DNA of 36,395 bases, from positions 1 through 36,395 of the forward strand of contig SVQU01000018.1 of NCBI GenBank assembly GCA_015065165.1. The letters are read 5' to 3'. This stretch comes from Oscillospiraceae bacterium. GTDB taxonomy: Bacteria > Bacillota > Clostridia > Oscillospirales > CAG-382. The translations under genes were made by a program, and so were the position numbers. The first letter of the stretch is position 1; every line of letters starts with the position of its first letter. Positions 1-7,658 of the stretch are shown one piece after another. A model generated the notes under the pieces. That model was not told the DNA's origin. It did not search any database and worked only from the letters and a program-made list of their open reading frames with translations.

Positions 1-492
1 GCACATAGTAACTGCACCGCATTCCTTTGCATAATCAATTGCGCCTTTAACACAGTTTGCGCTGCCGCTGGCACTGATAGCGACTAAAATATCAACCTTG
101 TTGAAATTGCGTTCTTTCATTTGGGATGATACGCTGTCAAACTCATCCTCGGCAAATTCCCGCGAGGCGTAAATTGCTTCAATACCGCCTGCCATTAAAC
201 CTACAACAGTATCCTCGGAAACACCATAGGTGGGGACACATTCGGATGCGTCAAGAACGCCAAGCCTTCCGGATGTACCTGCACCGCAATAATATATATG
301 TCCGCCAAGCTTTAAAGAGTCTGCCATAATGTCTATCGCCTTGGCAATTTCAGGTAAGGCATTTTCTACCGCAAATGCAACCTTTTTGTCTTCTTCGTTA
401 ATGGTTTGTGCTATTTCAAGGGCATTCATTTTGTCAATGTTTGCCGTTTTGCTGTTAAAGCTTTCTGTGGTTAATTTGGAAAAATCAGTCAT
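1..492 (-). CDS. murQ: N-acetylmuramic acid 6-phosphate etherase (partial, C-terminus off the window)
   Basis: The N-terminal 164 codons are present; the gene runs off the left edge. MurQ cleaves the D-lactyl ether of MurNAc-6-phosphate to give GlcNAc-6-phosphate in peptidoglycan recycling, in the cytoplasm. My translation opens MTDFSKLTTESFNSKTANID and carries the family signature GAGTSGRLGVLDASEC near residues 70-85, followed by the SIS-type sugar-phosphate stretch ISASGSANCVKGAIDYA near residues 139-155. The ATG at 490-492 is preceded by a GGAG ribosome site. It has its own promoter and is transcribed away from the glycosyltransferase operon. Family identity is confident from the signature. 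Whether the missing part is intact cannot be seen. Confidence 0.93.
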   Translation of the reverse strand, partial: MTDFSKLTTESFNSKTANIDKMNALEIAQTINEEDKKVAFAVENALPEIAKAIDIMADSLKLGGHIYYCGAGTSGRLGVLDASECVPTYGVSEDTVVGLMAGGIEAIYASREFAEDEFDSVSSQMKERNFNKVDILVAISASGSANCVKGAIDYAKECGAVTMC

Positions 493-520
493 ATTCAATC
501 TCCGCAAAATTTATATCAGA

Positions 521-549
521 ATTCTATCATATTTGTTAAAATATGTCAA
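521..549 (-). promoter_or_regulatory. murQ promoter
   Basis: On the minus strand TTGACA (544-549) is followed after 17 bases by TAGAAT (521-526), about 30 bases before the murQ start. It lies back to back with the promoter at 579-607. Confidence 0.7.
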
Positions 550-578
550 TAATCTGCCAACCTAACTCTTTGATACTA

Positions 579-607
579 TTGACAATTTTATATAGGTGTG
601 ATATCAT
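579..607 (+). promoter_or_regulatory. promoter of the glycosyltransferase operon
   Basis: TTGACA (579-584), a 17-base spacer and TATCAT (602-607) lie about 32 bases before the start at 640. The -35 is a perfect consensus and the -10 matches 5 of 6. Confidence 0.75.
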
Positions 608-639
608 AATTTTAAGAAATTTACATAGAGGTTAAACTT

Positions 640-1587
640 ATGGACAGAAAACTTATAAGCGTTATCGTTCCTTGCTATAACGAGCAAGAAGCACTTCCTT
701 TTTTCTTCGAAGAAATCGATAAAGTCATTGCAGAAATGTCTGATTGCGATTTCGAGGTGATTTATGTAGACGATGGCTCAAAGGATAAAACGCTTTCTAT
801 ACTCAGAGAGCGCGCAGCGGTTGATAATCATACACGCTATGTTTCGTTCTCTCGAAATTTCGGCAAAGAAGCGGGTATGCTTGCTGGCTTGCGTGAATCA
901 AAGGGCGATTACGTTTGTATTATGGATGCCGATTTGCAGGATCCGCCCTCTTTGCTTCCGCAAATGATGTCAATTATTGCAGAAAAGGGTTGCGATTCTG
1001 TGGCTACACGCCGCGGTAACCGTGATGGAGAACCCCCTGTGCGTAGCTTTTTTGCAAAGATGTTCTATAGAATTATGAATAAAATTTCCAAGGTGGAATT
1101 TGTTTCGGGTGCGCGCGATTATCGCTTAATGTCCCGTCGTATGGTGGATGCAGTTCTTTCTATGAGCGAATATAACCGCTTCTCCAAGGGTATTTTCTCT
1201 TGGGTTGGCTATAAAACCGAATGGCTCACTTTTGATAACGTAGAAAGAGTTGCGGGCAACACAAAATGGTCCTTCTGGGGGTTGTTTAAATATTCTCTTG
1301 AGTGTATCGTTGCATTCTCCACCGCACCCTTGGCGATCAGTTCTTTCTGTGGATTTATAATGTTTCTCACGTCGATAGTGGGTGCTTTGGCTATAATTAT
1401 CCGTAAATTAATCGATTCATCTTCTTCTGTGTCCGGCTGGGCATCTAACGTTTGCATTATTCTGCTGGTTGGCGGATTGCAATTGCTTTGCTTGGGTATT
1501 CTTGGTCAGTATCTCTCCAAGACCTATTTGGAAACAAAGCACAGACCTGATTACATCGTTGCCGAAACCGAAAAGGATAAAAAATAA
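640..1587 (+). CDS. GT2 family glycosyltransferase with two C-terminal membrane helices (DPM1/GtrB-like)
   Basis: This 315-aa protein probably transfers a sugar from a nucleotide donor to a polyprenyl phosphate at the inner face of the membrane. The N-terminal GT-A domain opens ISVIVPCYNEQEALP, has the VDDGSKDKT donor-binding segment at 43-51 and the metal-binding DADLQDPP at 96-103 (D96 and D98). Two hydrophobic segments at about 229-253 and 267-290 match the GtrB/YfdH/ArnC architecture. An AGAGG ribosome site precedes the ATG. It is the first gene of a five-gene operon, and the next gene overlaps its stop by one base (TAATG). The sugar and acceptor are not deducible. A role in wall polymer or lipid glycosylation is inference. 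Confidence 0.9.
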   Translation: MDRKLISVIVPCYNEQEALPFFFEEIDKVIAEMSDCDFEVIYVDDGSKDKTLSILRERAAVDNHTRYVSFSRNFGKEAGMLAGLRESKGDYVCIMDADLQDPPSLLPQMMSIIAEKGCDSVATRRGNRDGEPPVRSFFAKMFYRIMNKISKVEFVSGARDYRLMSRRMVDAVLSMSEYNRFSKGIFSWVGYKTEWLTFDNVERVAGNTKWSFWGLFKYSLECIVAFSTAPLAISSFCGFIMFLTSIVGALAIIIRKLIDSSSSVSGWASNVCIILLVGGLQLLCLGILGQYLSKTYLETKHRPDYIVAETEKDKK

Positions 1588-1919
1588 TGGGTCTTTTTAA
1601 GAAAAAGCCCCCTAAGGATACAAATAGCGTAGAATTCCGCTTGTATATGTGTAAAAAGCTGGATGGACGTGCGCTTAAGTATATTTTGGAGCGAGATCCC
1701 GAAAAGGGAGACAGAGTTATCGGAAAAGGCGGTGTTTTAAGCCTTTACGAAGGGGATTTTACCGTGGTGTGCGGCGGAGAGGCGCTGTTTGTATGCAACG
1801 CCGAAGATCTCCACGCTTGGGAGTTTATGTCTCTCGACGGTGCAACCCTTACGGGATATGACAAGGTACAAAATAAGGAACGTACAGTTCTTGTTTATTA
1901 TACTTATTACAGAGATTAA
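1587..1919 (+). CDS. small soluble protein of unknown function
   Basis: This is a 110-aa protein I do not recognise. It starts MGLFKKKPPKDTNSVEF, with a lysine-rich N-terminus, no signal peptide and no membrane helix. The middle and end alternate short hydrophobic strands (LSLYEGDFTVVC, TVLVYYTYYRD), which suggests a small beta-rich fold. It overlaps the glycosyltransferase stop by one base, has an AAGGAT ribosome site inside the preceding gene, and is read in the same direction, so it is almost certainly translated. The tight coupling suggests a partner of the glycosyltransferase, but nothing in the sequence proves that. Confidence 0.72.
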   Translation: MGLFKKKPPKDTNSVEFRLYMCKKLDGRALKYILERDPEKGDRVIGKGGVLSLYEGDFTVVCGGEALFVCNAEDLHAWEFMSLDGATLTGYDKVQNKERTVLVYYTYYRD

Positions 1920-1932
1920 ACATTGATTAAAC

Positions 1933-1970
1933 AGGAGGTTGCGCCATAAGTAGGCGCGTAGATTGAAATG
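1933..1970 (+). promoter_or_regulatory. ribosome binding site separated from its start codon by a hairpin
   Basis: A strong AGGAGG (1933-1938) sits 29 bases before the ATG at 1968, too far for ordinary initiation. Between them lies a perfect stem GCGCC (1941-1945) / GGCGC (1953-1957) with loop ATAAGTA. Folding the stem would bring the Shine-Dalgarno site to about 12-14 bases from the ATG. An in-frame TAG at 1959-1961 rules out an upstream start, and no closer ribosome site is visible. Translation across a structured spacer is inference. Confidence 0.55.
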
Positions 1971-3056
1971 TCAGAAAAACTCAGAATAGGTATCGTCGGT
2001 TGCGGCGGTATCGCAAACGGAAAGCATCTTCCCGCACTTAAAGCATTGCCCGATGTGGAAATGGTGTGGTTTTGTGATATAATTCCAGAAAGAGCCGAAA
2101 AAGCGGCTAAGGAATACGGTGTAGAGGGCGCAAAGGTATGTACCGATTACCGTGAAATTCTCGAGGATAAGTCCATCGATATCATTCACGTGCTTACCCC
2201 CAACCGTTCTCATAGCACAATTACCGTTGATGCTCTCGAGGCAGGCAAACACGTTATGTGCGAAAAGCCTATGGCTATTAATGCTGCCGAGGCAAAGAAG
2301 ATGGTTGATGCCGCAAAGCGTACAGGTAAAAAGCTTACCATCGGATATCAAAACCGCCACCGTCCCGACTCTCTTTATGTGAAGACCGAGGCAGAAAGCG
2401 GCACGTTTGGCGATATTTATTATGCAAAGGCAACTGCTATCAGAAGACGCGCTGTTCCCACTTGGGGTGTATTTACCAACGAATACGAACAGGGCGGCGG
2501 ACCACTTATAGACATCGGAACTCACGCTCTTGACCTTACCTTGTGGTGTATGAATAATTATAAGCCTAAATACTGCGTTGGTACAACCTACCATAAACTT
2601 GGCGATAAATTCCCCACAGGTAACGCTTGGGGCGATTGGAAGCCCGGTGAACTCACTGTTGAAGATTCCGCTTTCGGTTTCATCGTTATGGAAAACGGCG
2701 CTACCGTTATGCTTGAATCCAGTTGGGCATTGAATATGCTTGACCCTCGTGAAGCGATAACTACACTTTGCGGTACGGATGGCGGCGCAGATATGTTGGA
2801 CGGCGTTCGCATTAACGGAATCCGCCATGGCCGTCAATATGTGCTTAAACCCGATTTAAATGCGGGCGGTGTTGCGTTCTTCGACGGTAGCGGGGACGAA
2901 AAACCTGCGGTTCGTGAAGCAAGACTGTTTATCGAAGCTATCCGTGAAGATAAAGAGCCCTTTGTTACACCCGAACAGGCATATACAGTAAGCCGTATTC
3001 TCGAGGGTATATATACCTCTGCAAAAACGGGTGAACCTTATTATTTCAATGATTAA
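1968..3056 (+). CDS. Gfo/Idh/MocA family NAD(P)-dependent oxidoreductase
   Basis: This 362-aa cytoplasmic enzyme probably oxidises or reduces a cyclic polyol, sugar or sugar derivative. The N-terminal Rossmann fold has GIVGCGGIANGKHLPAL, an acidic D after the second strand (WFCDI) and the family motif CEKPMAINAAEA. The C-terminal alpha/beta domain has GGGPLIDIGTHALDLTLW, whose D and H correspond to the catalytic/substrate-binding pair of the family. Length fits the family (about 340-400 aa). It is followed after 13 bases by a TIM-barrel isomerase, a pairing typical of inositol and rare-sugar catabolism. The substrate cannot be named from sequence. Its unusual leader is listed separately. Confidence 0.92.
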   Translation: MSEKLRIGIVGCGGIANGKHLPALKALPDVEMVWFCDIIPERAEKAAKEYGVEGAKVCTDYREILEDKSIDIIHVLTPNRSHSTITVDALEAGKHVMCEKPMAINAAEAKKMVDAAKRTGKKLTIGYQNRHRPDSLYVKTEAESGTFGDIYYAKATAIRRRAVPTWGVFTNEYEQGGGPLIDIGTHALDLTLWCMNNYKPKYCVGTTYHKLGDKFPTGNAWGDWKPGELTVEDSAFGFIVMENGATVMLESSWALNMLDPREAITTLCGTDGGADMLDGVRINGIRHGRQYVLKPDLNAGGVAFFDGSGDEKPAVREARLFIEAIREDKEPFVTPEQAYTVSRILEGIYTSAKTGEPYYFND

Positions 3057-3069
3057 TAGGTGAATAACG

Positions 3070-4038
3070 ATGAAATTAGGAGTTATTAACGTACTTTTTG
3101 GTGATAAACCTCTTGAGGATACTTTAGCATATTTTAAGTCTATCGGTATCGAAGAGCTTGAAGTCGGCGCGGGCGGATATCCCGGCAAAGCCCATTGCAA
3201 TCCCGAAGAGCTTCTTGCCGATGTAAATAAACTAAACGAGTTTAAATCACTTTTTGAAAAATACGATTTAAAAATCAATGCTTTCGGTTGCCACGGAAAC
3301 CCCGTTCATCCCGATAAAGCAATTGCTGAAAAATATCGTTCGGATTGGCACAACACCGTTTTGCTTGCCGAAAAGCTTGGTGTAAAGAAGATAATCGGCT
3401 TTTCGGGCTGTCCCGGTGATTGCGAGAATTCCAAATACCCAAACTGGGTAACCTGTCCTTGGCCCGAGGATTACCTTGCGGTTTTGGATTATCAGTGGAA
3501 TGAGGTTCTCATTCCTTATTGGAAAGAAGAAGCAAAATTCTGTGCAGAACACGGTATTGAAAAGATTTGTTTCGAAATGCACCCCGGTTTTTGCGTTTAT
3601 AATCCCGAAACGTTGCTTCGCCTCCGTGAAGCGGTAGGGGATATAATCGGTGCAAATTTCGACCCATCGCACCTCATTTGGCAGGGTATTAACCCCGTTG
3701 CCGCTATCCGTAAATTGGGAAGTGCTATTTATCATTTCCATGCTAAGGATACTAAGGTGGATGAAATTAACACTGCTGTAAACGGCGTGCTTGATACAAA
3801 GCATTACGGTGATGAAATCAACCGTTCTTGGATTTTCCGTGCGGTTGGTTACGGTAATAATATGCAATATTGGCGCGATATGATAAGCAATTTGCGCCTT
3901 GTGGGATATGATGATATCCTTTCGATTGAACACGAAGACAGCCTTATGACTTCCAAGGAAGGTCTTGAAAAAGCCGTTGCATTCCTAAAAGAATGTATAA
4001 TGAGCGAGCCTGCATCCAAGGGAATGTTCTGGGCATAA
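3070..4038 (+). CDS. sugar phosphate isomerase/epimerase (AP endonuclease 2-like TIM barrel)
   Basis: This 322-aa protein is of the IolE/IolH/xylose-isomerase-like TIM-barrel family, which uses a divalent metal to isomerise, epimerise or dehydrate sugars and inositols. Expected metal-site segments are present in order: EVGAGGYPG early, CFEMHPGFCVYNP (E and H), GANFDPSHLIWQG (D and H), YHFHAKDT (H and D) and SIEHED near the end (E). An AGGTGA site lies 6-7 bases before the ATG. It is operonic with the upstream oxidoreductase and the downstream glycerate kinase, so it probably acts on the same substrate as the oxidoreductase. The exact reaction is unassigned. Confidence 0.88.
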   Translation: MKLGVINVLFGDKPLEDTLAYFKSIGIEELEVGAGGYPGKAHCNPEELLADVNKLNEFKSLFEKYDLKINAFGCHGNPVHPDKAIAEKYRSDWHNTVLLAEKLGVKKIIGFSGCPGDCENSKYPNWVTCPWPEDYLAVLDYQWNEVLIPYWKEEAKFCAEHGIEKICFEMHPGFCVYNPETLLRLREAVGDIIGANFDPSHLIWQGINPVAAIRKLGSAIYHFHAKDTKVDEINTAVNGVLDTKHYGDEINRSWIFRAVGYGNNMQYWRDMISNLRLVGYDDILSIEHEDSLMTSKEGLEKAVAFLKECIMSEPASKGMFWA

Positions 4039-4039
4039 A

Positions 4040-5149
4040 ATGAAAATTCTGTTAGCACCCGATTCCTTCAAGGGCTGCCTTTCTTCTTCGGAAGTGTGCA
4101 GAGCACTGGAAAGAGGAATTCGTGGATTTGATTCTGCTATAGAGATTATACAATTCCCCTCATCAGACGGCGGTGAGGGGTTTTGTGATTGTATGTTAAA
4201 CCTGTTTGGTGGAGATATAATTAAAAGGGAAGTTACGTCGCCGATAGGTGAACGTGTCTCTGCAAGATACGGGTACAATAAAGAAACCGACACGGCTTTT
4301 ATCGAATTGGCATTGGCTGCTGGTTTGCATTTTGTCGATGACGATTCTCCAAGCATACTAAAACGCAATACTTTTGGTGTAGGTGAATTAATCAAAGATG
4401 CCGTTGCTCTGGGTGCAAAGAAAATTATTATGGGCTTGGGCGGTTCTGCAACAAACGATTGCGGTATTGGCATTCTTTCTGCTTTAGGTGTGAAATTTTT
4501 TGATAAAGACGGTTGCGATTTAGAGCCTATACCGATTAATCTAAATAAAATAGTTTCGGTGGATAAAACCGAAATGATTGATTTATCGGGCATATCAATT
4601 GTTGCCGCCTGCGACGTAAAGAATCCCTTGTGCGGTGAAAACGGCGCAGCGAAGGTGTTTGCCAAACAAAAGGGCGCTTCTGCGGAAGAAATTGAATTTC
4701 TCGATGAAGCCGCGCTACAATTTTCTAAGCAATTGGAAATTAACCCCGACGGTGTCGGCTATGGCGCGGCGGGCGGTGTAGGAATGGCGTTGGTAGAATT
4801 TCTCGGCGCATCCTACGTTAGCGGTGCAGAATTGCTCGTTGATTCCCAAAGCTTTCAAAATGCACTTGAGGGAGCAGATTTGTTAATAACAGGTGAGGGC
4901 AATTCCGACAGCCAAACGATTAACGGTAAACTTGTAAGCGTTGTGGTTTCTGCCGCAAAGGCGAAAAACGTCGATTCAATCGTTATTTCAGGCGGTTTGT
5001 CCAAGGGGTACGAGGCGCTTTATTCTCTTGGTGCAAAGGATTGCTATGCCTTGTGTGAAAGAGATGAGGACCGTAAATTTTCTATTTATCATGCCCCTGA
5101 ATTGTTGGAAAATATTATACATAATAATCTTCACAAATACTGTAAATAA
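4040..5149 (+). CDS. glycerate kinase (GlxK/GarK family)
   Basis: This 369-aa cytoplasmic kinase phosphorylates D-glycerate, giving 2-phosphoglycerate in the GarK/GlxK family. The family opening MKILLAPDSFKGCLSSSEV is complete, with the conserved glycine-rich LGGSATNDCGIGILSALG in the first half and GAAGGVGMALVEFLGA and ITGEGNSDSQTINGK in the second. Length matches the family (about 375 aa). It starts one base after the preceding stop with only a weak ribosome site, so translation is probably coupled. Its presence suggests that the pathway of the two preceding enzymes releases glycerate, or a precursor of it, that is fed into lower glycolysis. That link is inference. Confidence 0.93.
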   Translation: MKILLAPDSFKGCLSSSEVCRALERGIRGFDSAIEIIQFPSSDGGEGFCDCMLNLFGGDIIKREVTSPIGERVSARYGYNKETDTAFIELALAAGLHFVDDDSPSILKRNTFGVGELIKDAVALGAKKIIMGLGGSATNDCGIGILSALGVKFFDKDGCDLEPIPINLNKIVSVDKTEMIDLSGISIVAACDVKNPLCGENGAAKVFAKQKGASAEEIEFLDEAALQFSKQLEINPDGVGYGAAGGVGMALVEFLGASYVSGAELLVDSQSFQNALEGADLLITGEGNSDSQTINGKLVSVVVSAAKAKNVDSIVISGGLSKGYEALYSLGAKDCYALCERDEDRKFSIYHAPELLENIIHNNLHKYCK

Positions 5150-5177
5150 AAAAGGAACGGCGATGACCGTTCCTTTT
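5150..5177. terminator. bidirectional terminator between glycerate kinase and sortase
   Basis: A perfect 11-bp stem AAAAGGAACGG / CCGTTCCTTTT with loop CGATGA sits between two convergent genes. A-tracts and T-tracts on both sides let it act in both directions. Confidence 0.85.
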
Positions 5178-5181
5178 AAAT

Positions 5182-6165
5182 TTAACCTAATTGCGATGCA
5201 GGTACAAAGGATTTAAGAATCCCGTGGACAACGTATCTTTCTGATTCGTTGGAGGTGTTGTTAGAGCAGGTGATAAGCGTACACACCTTAGATTGCGCGT
5301 TGTAAGAGGGGCGAACGCTTAGCGTATTGTTGGCAACAATGGAATCGAGCCACTCTAAATATTTTTCGTCGCTGCCGAACGAAATCTTTGCAAACGAGTG
5401 ATAATCGCTTCGGTAACCGCTTAAAACAGAATAAATATACAGACCTTCTTCGGTGTAAATTTCGATGTTCATTGTTTTTGCCAGAGTGTTTTTATTAGCA
5501 CTTTCCATAAAAGTTTTTAACGTTCTGAACATCAATCCGTTTTTCATACAATGGCCATAGAAAACACCGTTTCGGTTTTCAGAGTAAACGTCCGAAAGAC
5601 CGCTGTCAACAAAAATACTGCCTTCTTTTGAATACTCACCCTTGTAGTTGGTATAGAGATAATAGTTTGTGTAAGGTCCTTTCATAACAGGATAGTTGAT
5701 TTTAGTGTAGTCAACGTATATCCAAGCGTAGGTATCCTCATATTGAGCCGCCATGTTCTTAAAGTTGCGATATCGGTTGCGGCGGCTTTCCAAATCGCTC
5801 ATAGAGTCGAAACCGCCGATGTAGTTTTTGTAATCGCCGTTGGAATTTAACATTTCCTTAAAGGTTAACATGGGGTTAGGCTCTAAAAGAGAAGGGGAAT
5901 ATTTTATTTCCGAAAGTGCATTTTCAACACGAATGCTTTCATACATTTCGCCGGCGGCGTTGCTTTCGACAATGTTGGTGCCGATCATATAAGATGCGTA
6001 ACCAAACAAACCGATACATATAGCGATGATAAGGCTGCGTATTATCAAATTGGGAAGCATTTTTCTTTTTTCAAGTCTTATATCACCCTTGACGTCGTTG
6101 TGCGAAAAAGCATCAACCGACTGTTCAAAAGGAGAAGAAAATTCTATTTTGATATCTTCAGTCAT
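5182..6165 (-). CDS. class B sortase
   Basis: This membrane-anchored transpeptidase attaches proteins bearing a C-terminal sorting motif to peptidoglycan. The 327-aa protein has a long cytoplasmic N-terminus, one membrane helix (LIIRSLIIAICIGLFGYASY), then the extracytoplasmic sortase domain. The catalytic His lies in NGVFYGHCMKNGLMF, the Cys in CTLITCSNN and the Arg in ESERYVVHG, the layout of class B. I place the start at the ATG at 6165: the TTG at 6174 would directly abut the AAAGGAG ribosome site, while the ATG is 9 bases from it. No sorting-signal substrate and no pilin cluster is visible nearby, so the substrate is elsewhere. The gene is monocistronic. Confidence 0.93.
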   Translation of the reverse strand: MTEDIKIEFSSPFEQSVDAFSHNDVKGDIRLEKRKMLPNLIIRSLIIAICIGLFGYASYMIGTNIVESNAAGEMYESIRVENALSEIKYSPSLLEPNPMLTFKEMLNSNGDYKNYIGGFDSMSDLESRRNRYRNFKNMAAQYEDTYAWIYVDYTKINYPVMKGPYTNYYLYTNYKGEYSKEGSIFVDSGLSDVYSENRNGVFYGHCMKNGLMFRTLKTFMESANKNTLAKTMNIEIYTEEGLYIYSVLSGYRSDYHSFAKISFGSDEKYLEWLDSIVANNTLSVRPSYNAQSKVCTLITCSNNTSNESERYVVHGILKSFVPASQLG

Positions 6166-6189
6166 CCGAGACAACTCCTTTCGGTGGGT

Positions 6190-6218
6190 ATTATATACAA
6201 TATTGCACTAAAAATCAA
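6190..6218 (-). promoter_or_regulatory. sortase promoter
   Basis: On the minus strand TTGATT (6213-6218), 17 bases and a perfect TATAAT (6190-6195) lie about 25 bases before the sortase start. Confidence 0.65.
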
Positions 6219-6229
6219 CCGCTTTTAGT

Positions 6230-6292
6230 AACTATTTAAAAAAAGGTTACAAAAGATACGCAAACTATTTAAAAAACTAAAAAAAGGTTGAC
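6230..6292 (+). repeat. imperfect direct repeat upstream of tig
   Basis: AACTATTTAAAAAAAGGTTAC at 6230-6250 (written here with 21 positions, one base per site) recurs at 6263-6292 with an insertion of ACTAAAAAA in the A-tract. The second copy runs into the -35 box of the tig promoter. It may be a regulator site or an AT-rich UP-like element. No CtsR heptad pair is apparent. Confidence 0.4.
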
Positions 6293-6322
6293 ATTTGGGA
6301 AATTTTAGTTAAAATGTATAAT
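6288..6322 (+). promoter_or_regulatory. promoter of the tig-clpP-clpX operon
   Basis: TTGACA (6288-6293) is followed after 16 bases by TAAAAT (6310-6315). A perfect TATAAT sits slightly further at 6317-6322 and could be used with a different -35. The start of tig is about 35 bases beyond. Confidence 0.6.
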
Positions 6323-6353
6323 AGTATTTATATGATTATTTGGAGGTTGCAAA

Positions 6354-7637
6354 ATGGCATCTATCAAAGCGAAGGAAATTGAAACAAATAAATATTCCTT
6401 TGAATTTCTTATCAACAAAGAGGCATTCGATGCCGAGGTAAACAAGGTTTACCGCAAAAACGTTTCTAAATTGAATATTCCCGGCTTCCGTAAGGGTAAA
6501 GCACCTAAGCATATCGTAGAAAAGCTTTATGGCACTACCGTTTTCTTCGATGAAGCAATCGATAATCTTCTTCCTGAAGCATACGAAACCGCGCTTGCTT
6601 CCACAAAGTTGGAAGTAGTTAGCCGTCCTGAAATCGAAGTTGTATCTATCGATGATAAGGGTGTTACTCTTAAAGCGGCTGTCTTTACAAAACCCGAAGT
6701 TGTAATTTCCGAATATAAAGGTCTCGAAGTGGAAAAGGATTCTGTTGAAGTATCCGATGAAGATGTTAGCAAGGATATCGATTCCGTTCGTGAACGTAAC
6801 TCCCGTATGCTTACCGTAGAGGGTCGTCCTGCAGCAAACGGCGACGAAGCAACTATCGACTTTGAAGGCTTCCTCGACGGCGTTGCTTTCGATGGCGGCA
6901 AGGGCGAAAAATATCCTCTCGTTTTGGGCAGCGGTAGCTTTATCCCCGGCTTCGAAGAAAAAATCATCGGCAAAAATGTTGGTGATGAATTCGATATCGA
7001 CGTTACCTTCCCCGAAGATTACGGCGCAGAAAATCTTGCAGGTAAGGCGGTTGTATTTAAAATCAAGCTTCACGAGCTGAAGGTTAAAGAACTTCCCGAG
7101 CTTGATGATGAATTTGTAAAGGACGTTTCCGAATTCAACACCGTTGAAGAATACAAAGCAGACGTTCGCGCTAAGCTTACCGAACGTCGCGAAAAGACAG
7201 TTGAAAACAAGCTCGAAAACGATTTGATCGATGCACTTATAGCAAACACTCAGGTTGAAGTTCCTGCTTGCATGATCGACCAAGAGGTTGATGCTCAGGT
7301 TCGCGATTATGAATATCGCCTTTCTTCTCAAGGTATTTCTATCGATATGTACTTCCAGTATACCGGAATGACTATGGAACAGCTTCGTGAAAGCCTTAAG
7401 ACCGACGCTGAAAAGCAGGTTAAGGTTAGACTTGCTTTGGGTAAAGTTGCAAAGACCGAAAAGATTAAAGCTTTGAAAAAAGACCTCGAAGCCGAATATA
7501 AGAAGATTGCAACCGGCTATAATGTAGATATTGAAACTGTAAAATCCAGCATCCCCGAAGAAAATATCTCTGAAGATATCGTTCTTAGAAAAGCTATCGA
7601 TTTCATCAAGGAAAATGCAGTTATCAAAACAAAATAA
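6354..7637 (+). CDS. tig: trigger factor, ribosome-associated chaperone and prolyl isomerase
   Basis: This 427-aa cytoplasmic chaperone binds nascent chains at the ribosome exit. The N-terminal ribosome-binding domain has the signature GFRKGKAPKHIVEKLYG. An FKBP-like PPIase domain follows (GDEATIDFEGFLDGVAFDGG through LVLGSGSFIPGFEEKIIG), then a long helical C-terminal chaperone domain rich in Glu and Lys. Length matches the family (about 430 aa). A GGAGG site precedes the ATG. It is immediately followed by clpP and clpX, the classical tig-clpPX order, which couples folding with degradation of failed products. Confidence 0.97.
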   Translation: MASIKAKEIETNKYSFEFLINKEAFDAEVNKVYRKNVSKLNIPGFRKGKAPKHIVEKLYGTTVFFDEAIDNLLPEAYETALASTKLEVVSRPEIEVVSIDDKGVTLKAAVFTKPEVVISEYKGLEVEKDSVEVSDEDVSKDIDSVRERNSRMLTVEGRPAANGDEATIDFEGFLDGVAFDGGKGEKYPLVLGSGSFIPGFEEKIIGKNVGDEFDIDVTFPEDYGAENLAGKAVVFKIKLHELKVKELPELDDEFVKDVSEFNTVEEYKADVRAKLTERREKTVENKLENDLIDALIANTQVEVPACMIDQEVDAQVRDYEYRLSSQGISIDMYFQYTGMTMEQLRESLKTDAEKQVKVRLALGKVAKTEKIKALKKDLEAEYKKIATGYNVDIETVKSSIPEENISEDIVLRKAIDFIKENAVIKTK

Positions 7638-7658
7638 TTCCGAAAGGTTGTTTGATTT

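Noticed and set aside
1971..2837. Long antisense reading frame (288 codons) opposite the oxidoreductase gene
   Set aside because: It mirrors the codon structure of a clear Gfo/Idh/MocA gene, resembles no family and has no ribosome site or promoter.
3268..3933. Antisense reading frame of 221 codons opposite the TIM-barrel gene
   Set aside because: Shadow of a confident gene, with no signals.
6166..6174. TTG start for the sortase at 6174
   Set aside because: It directly abuts the ribosome site, leaving no spacer. The ATG at 6165 is correctly spaced.
6336..7331. Antisense reading frame of 331 codons opposite trigger factor
   Set aside because: It is a shadow of the biased codon use in tig. 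The composition (many F, N and C) is not protein-like and there are no initiation signals.
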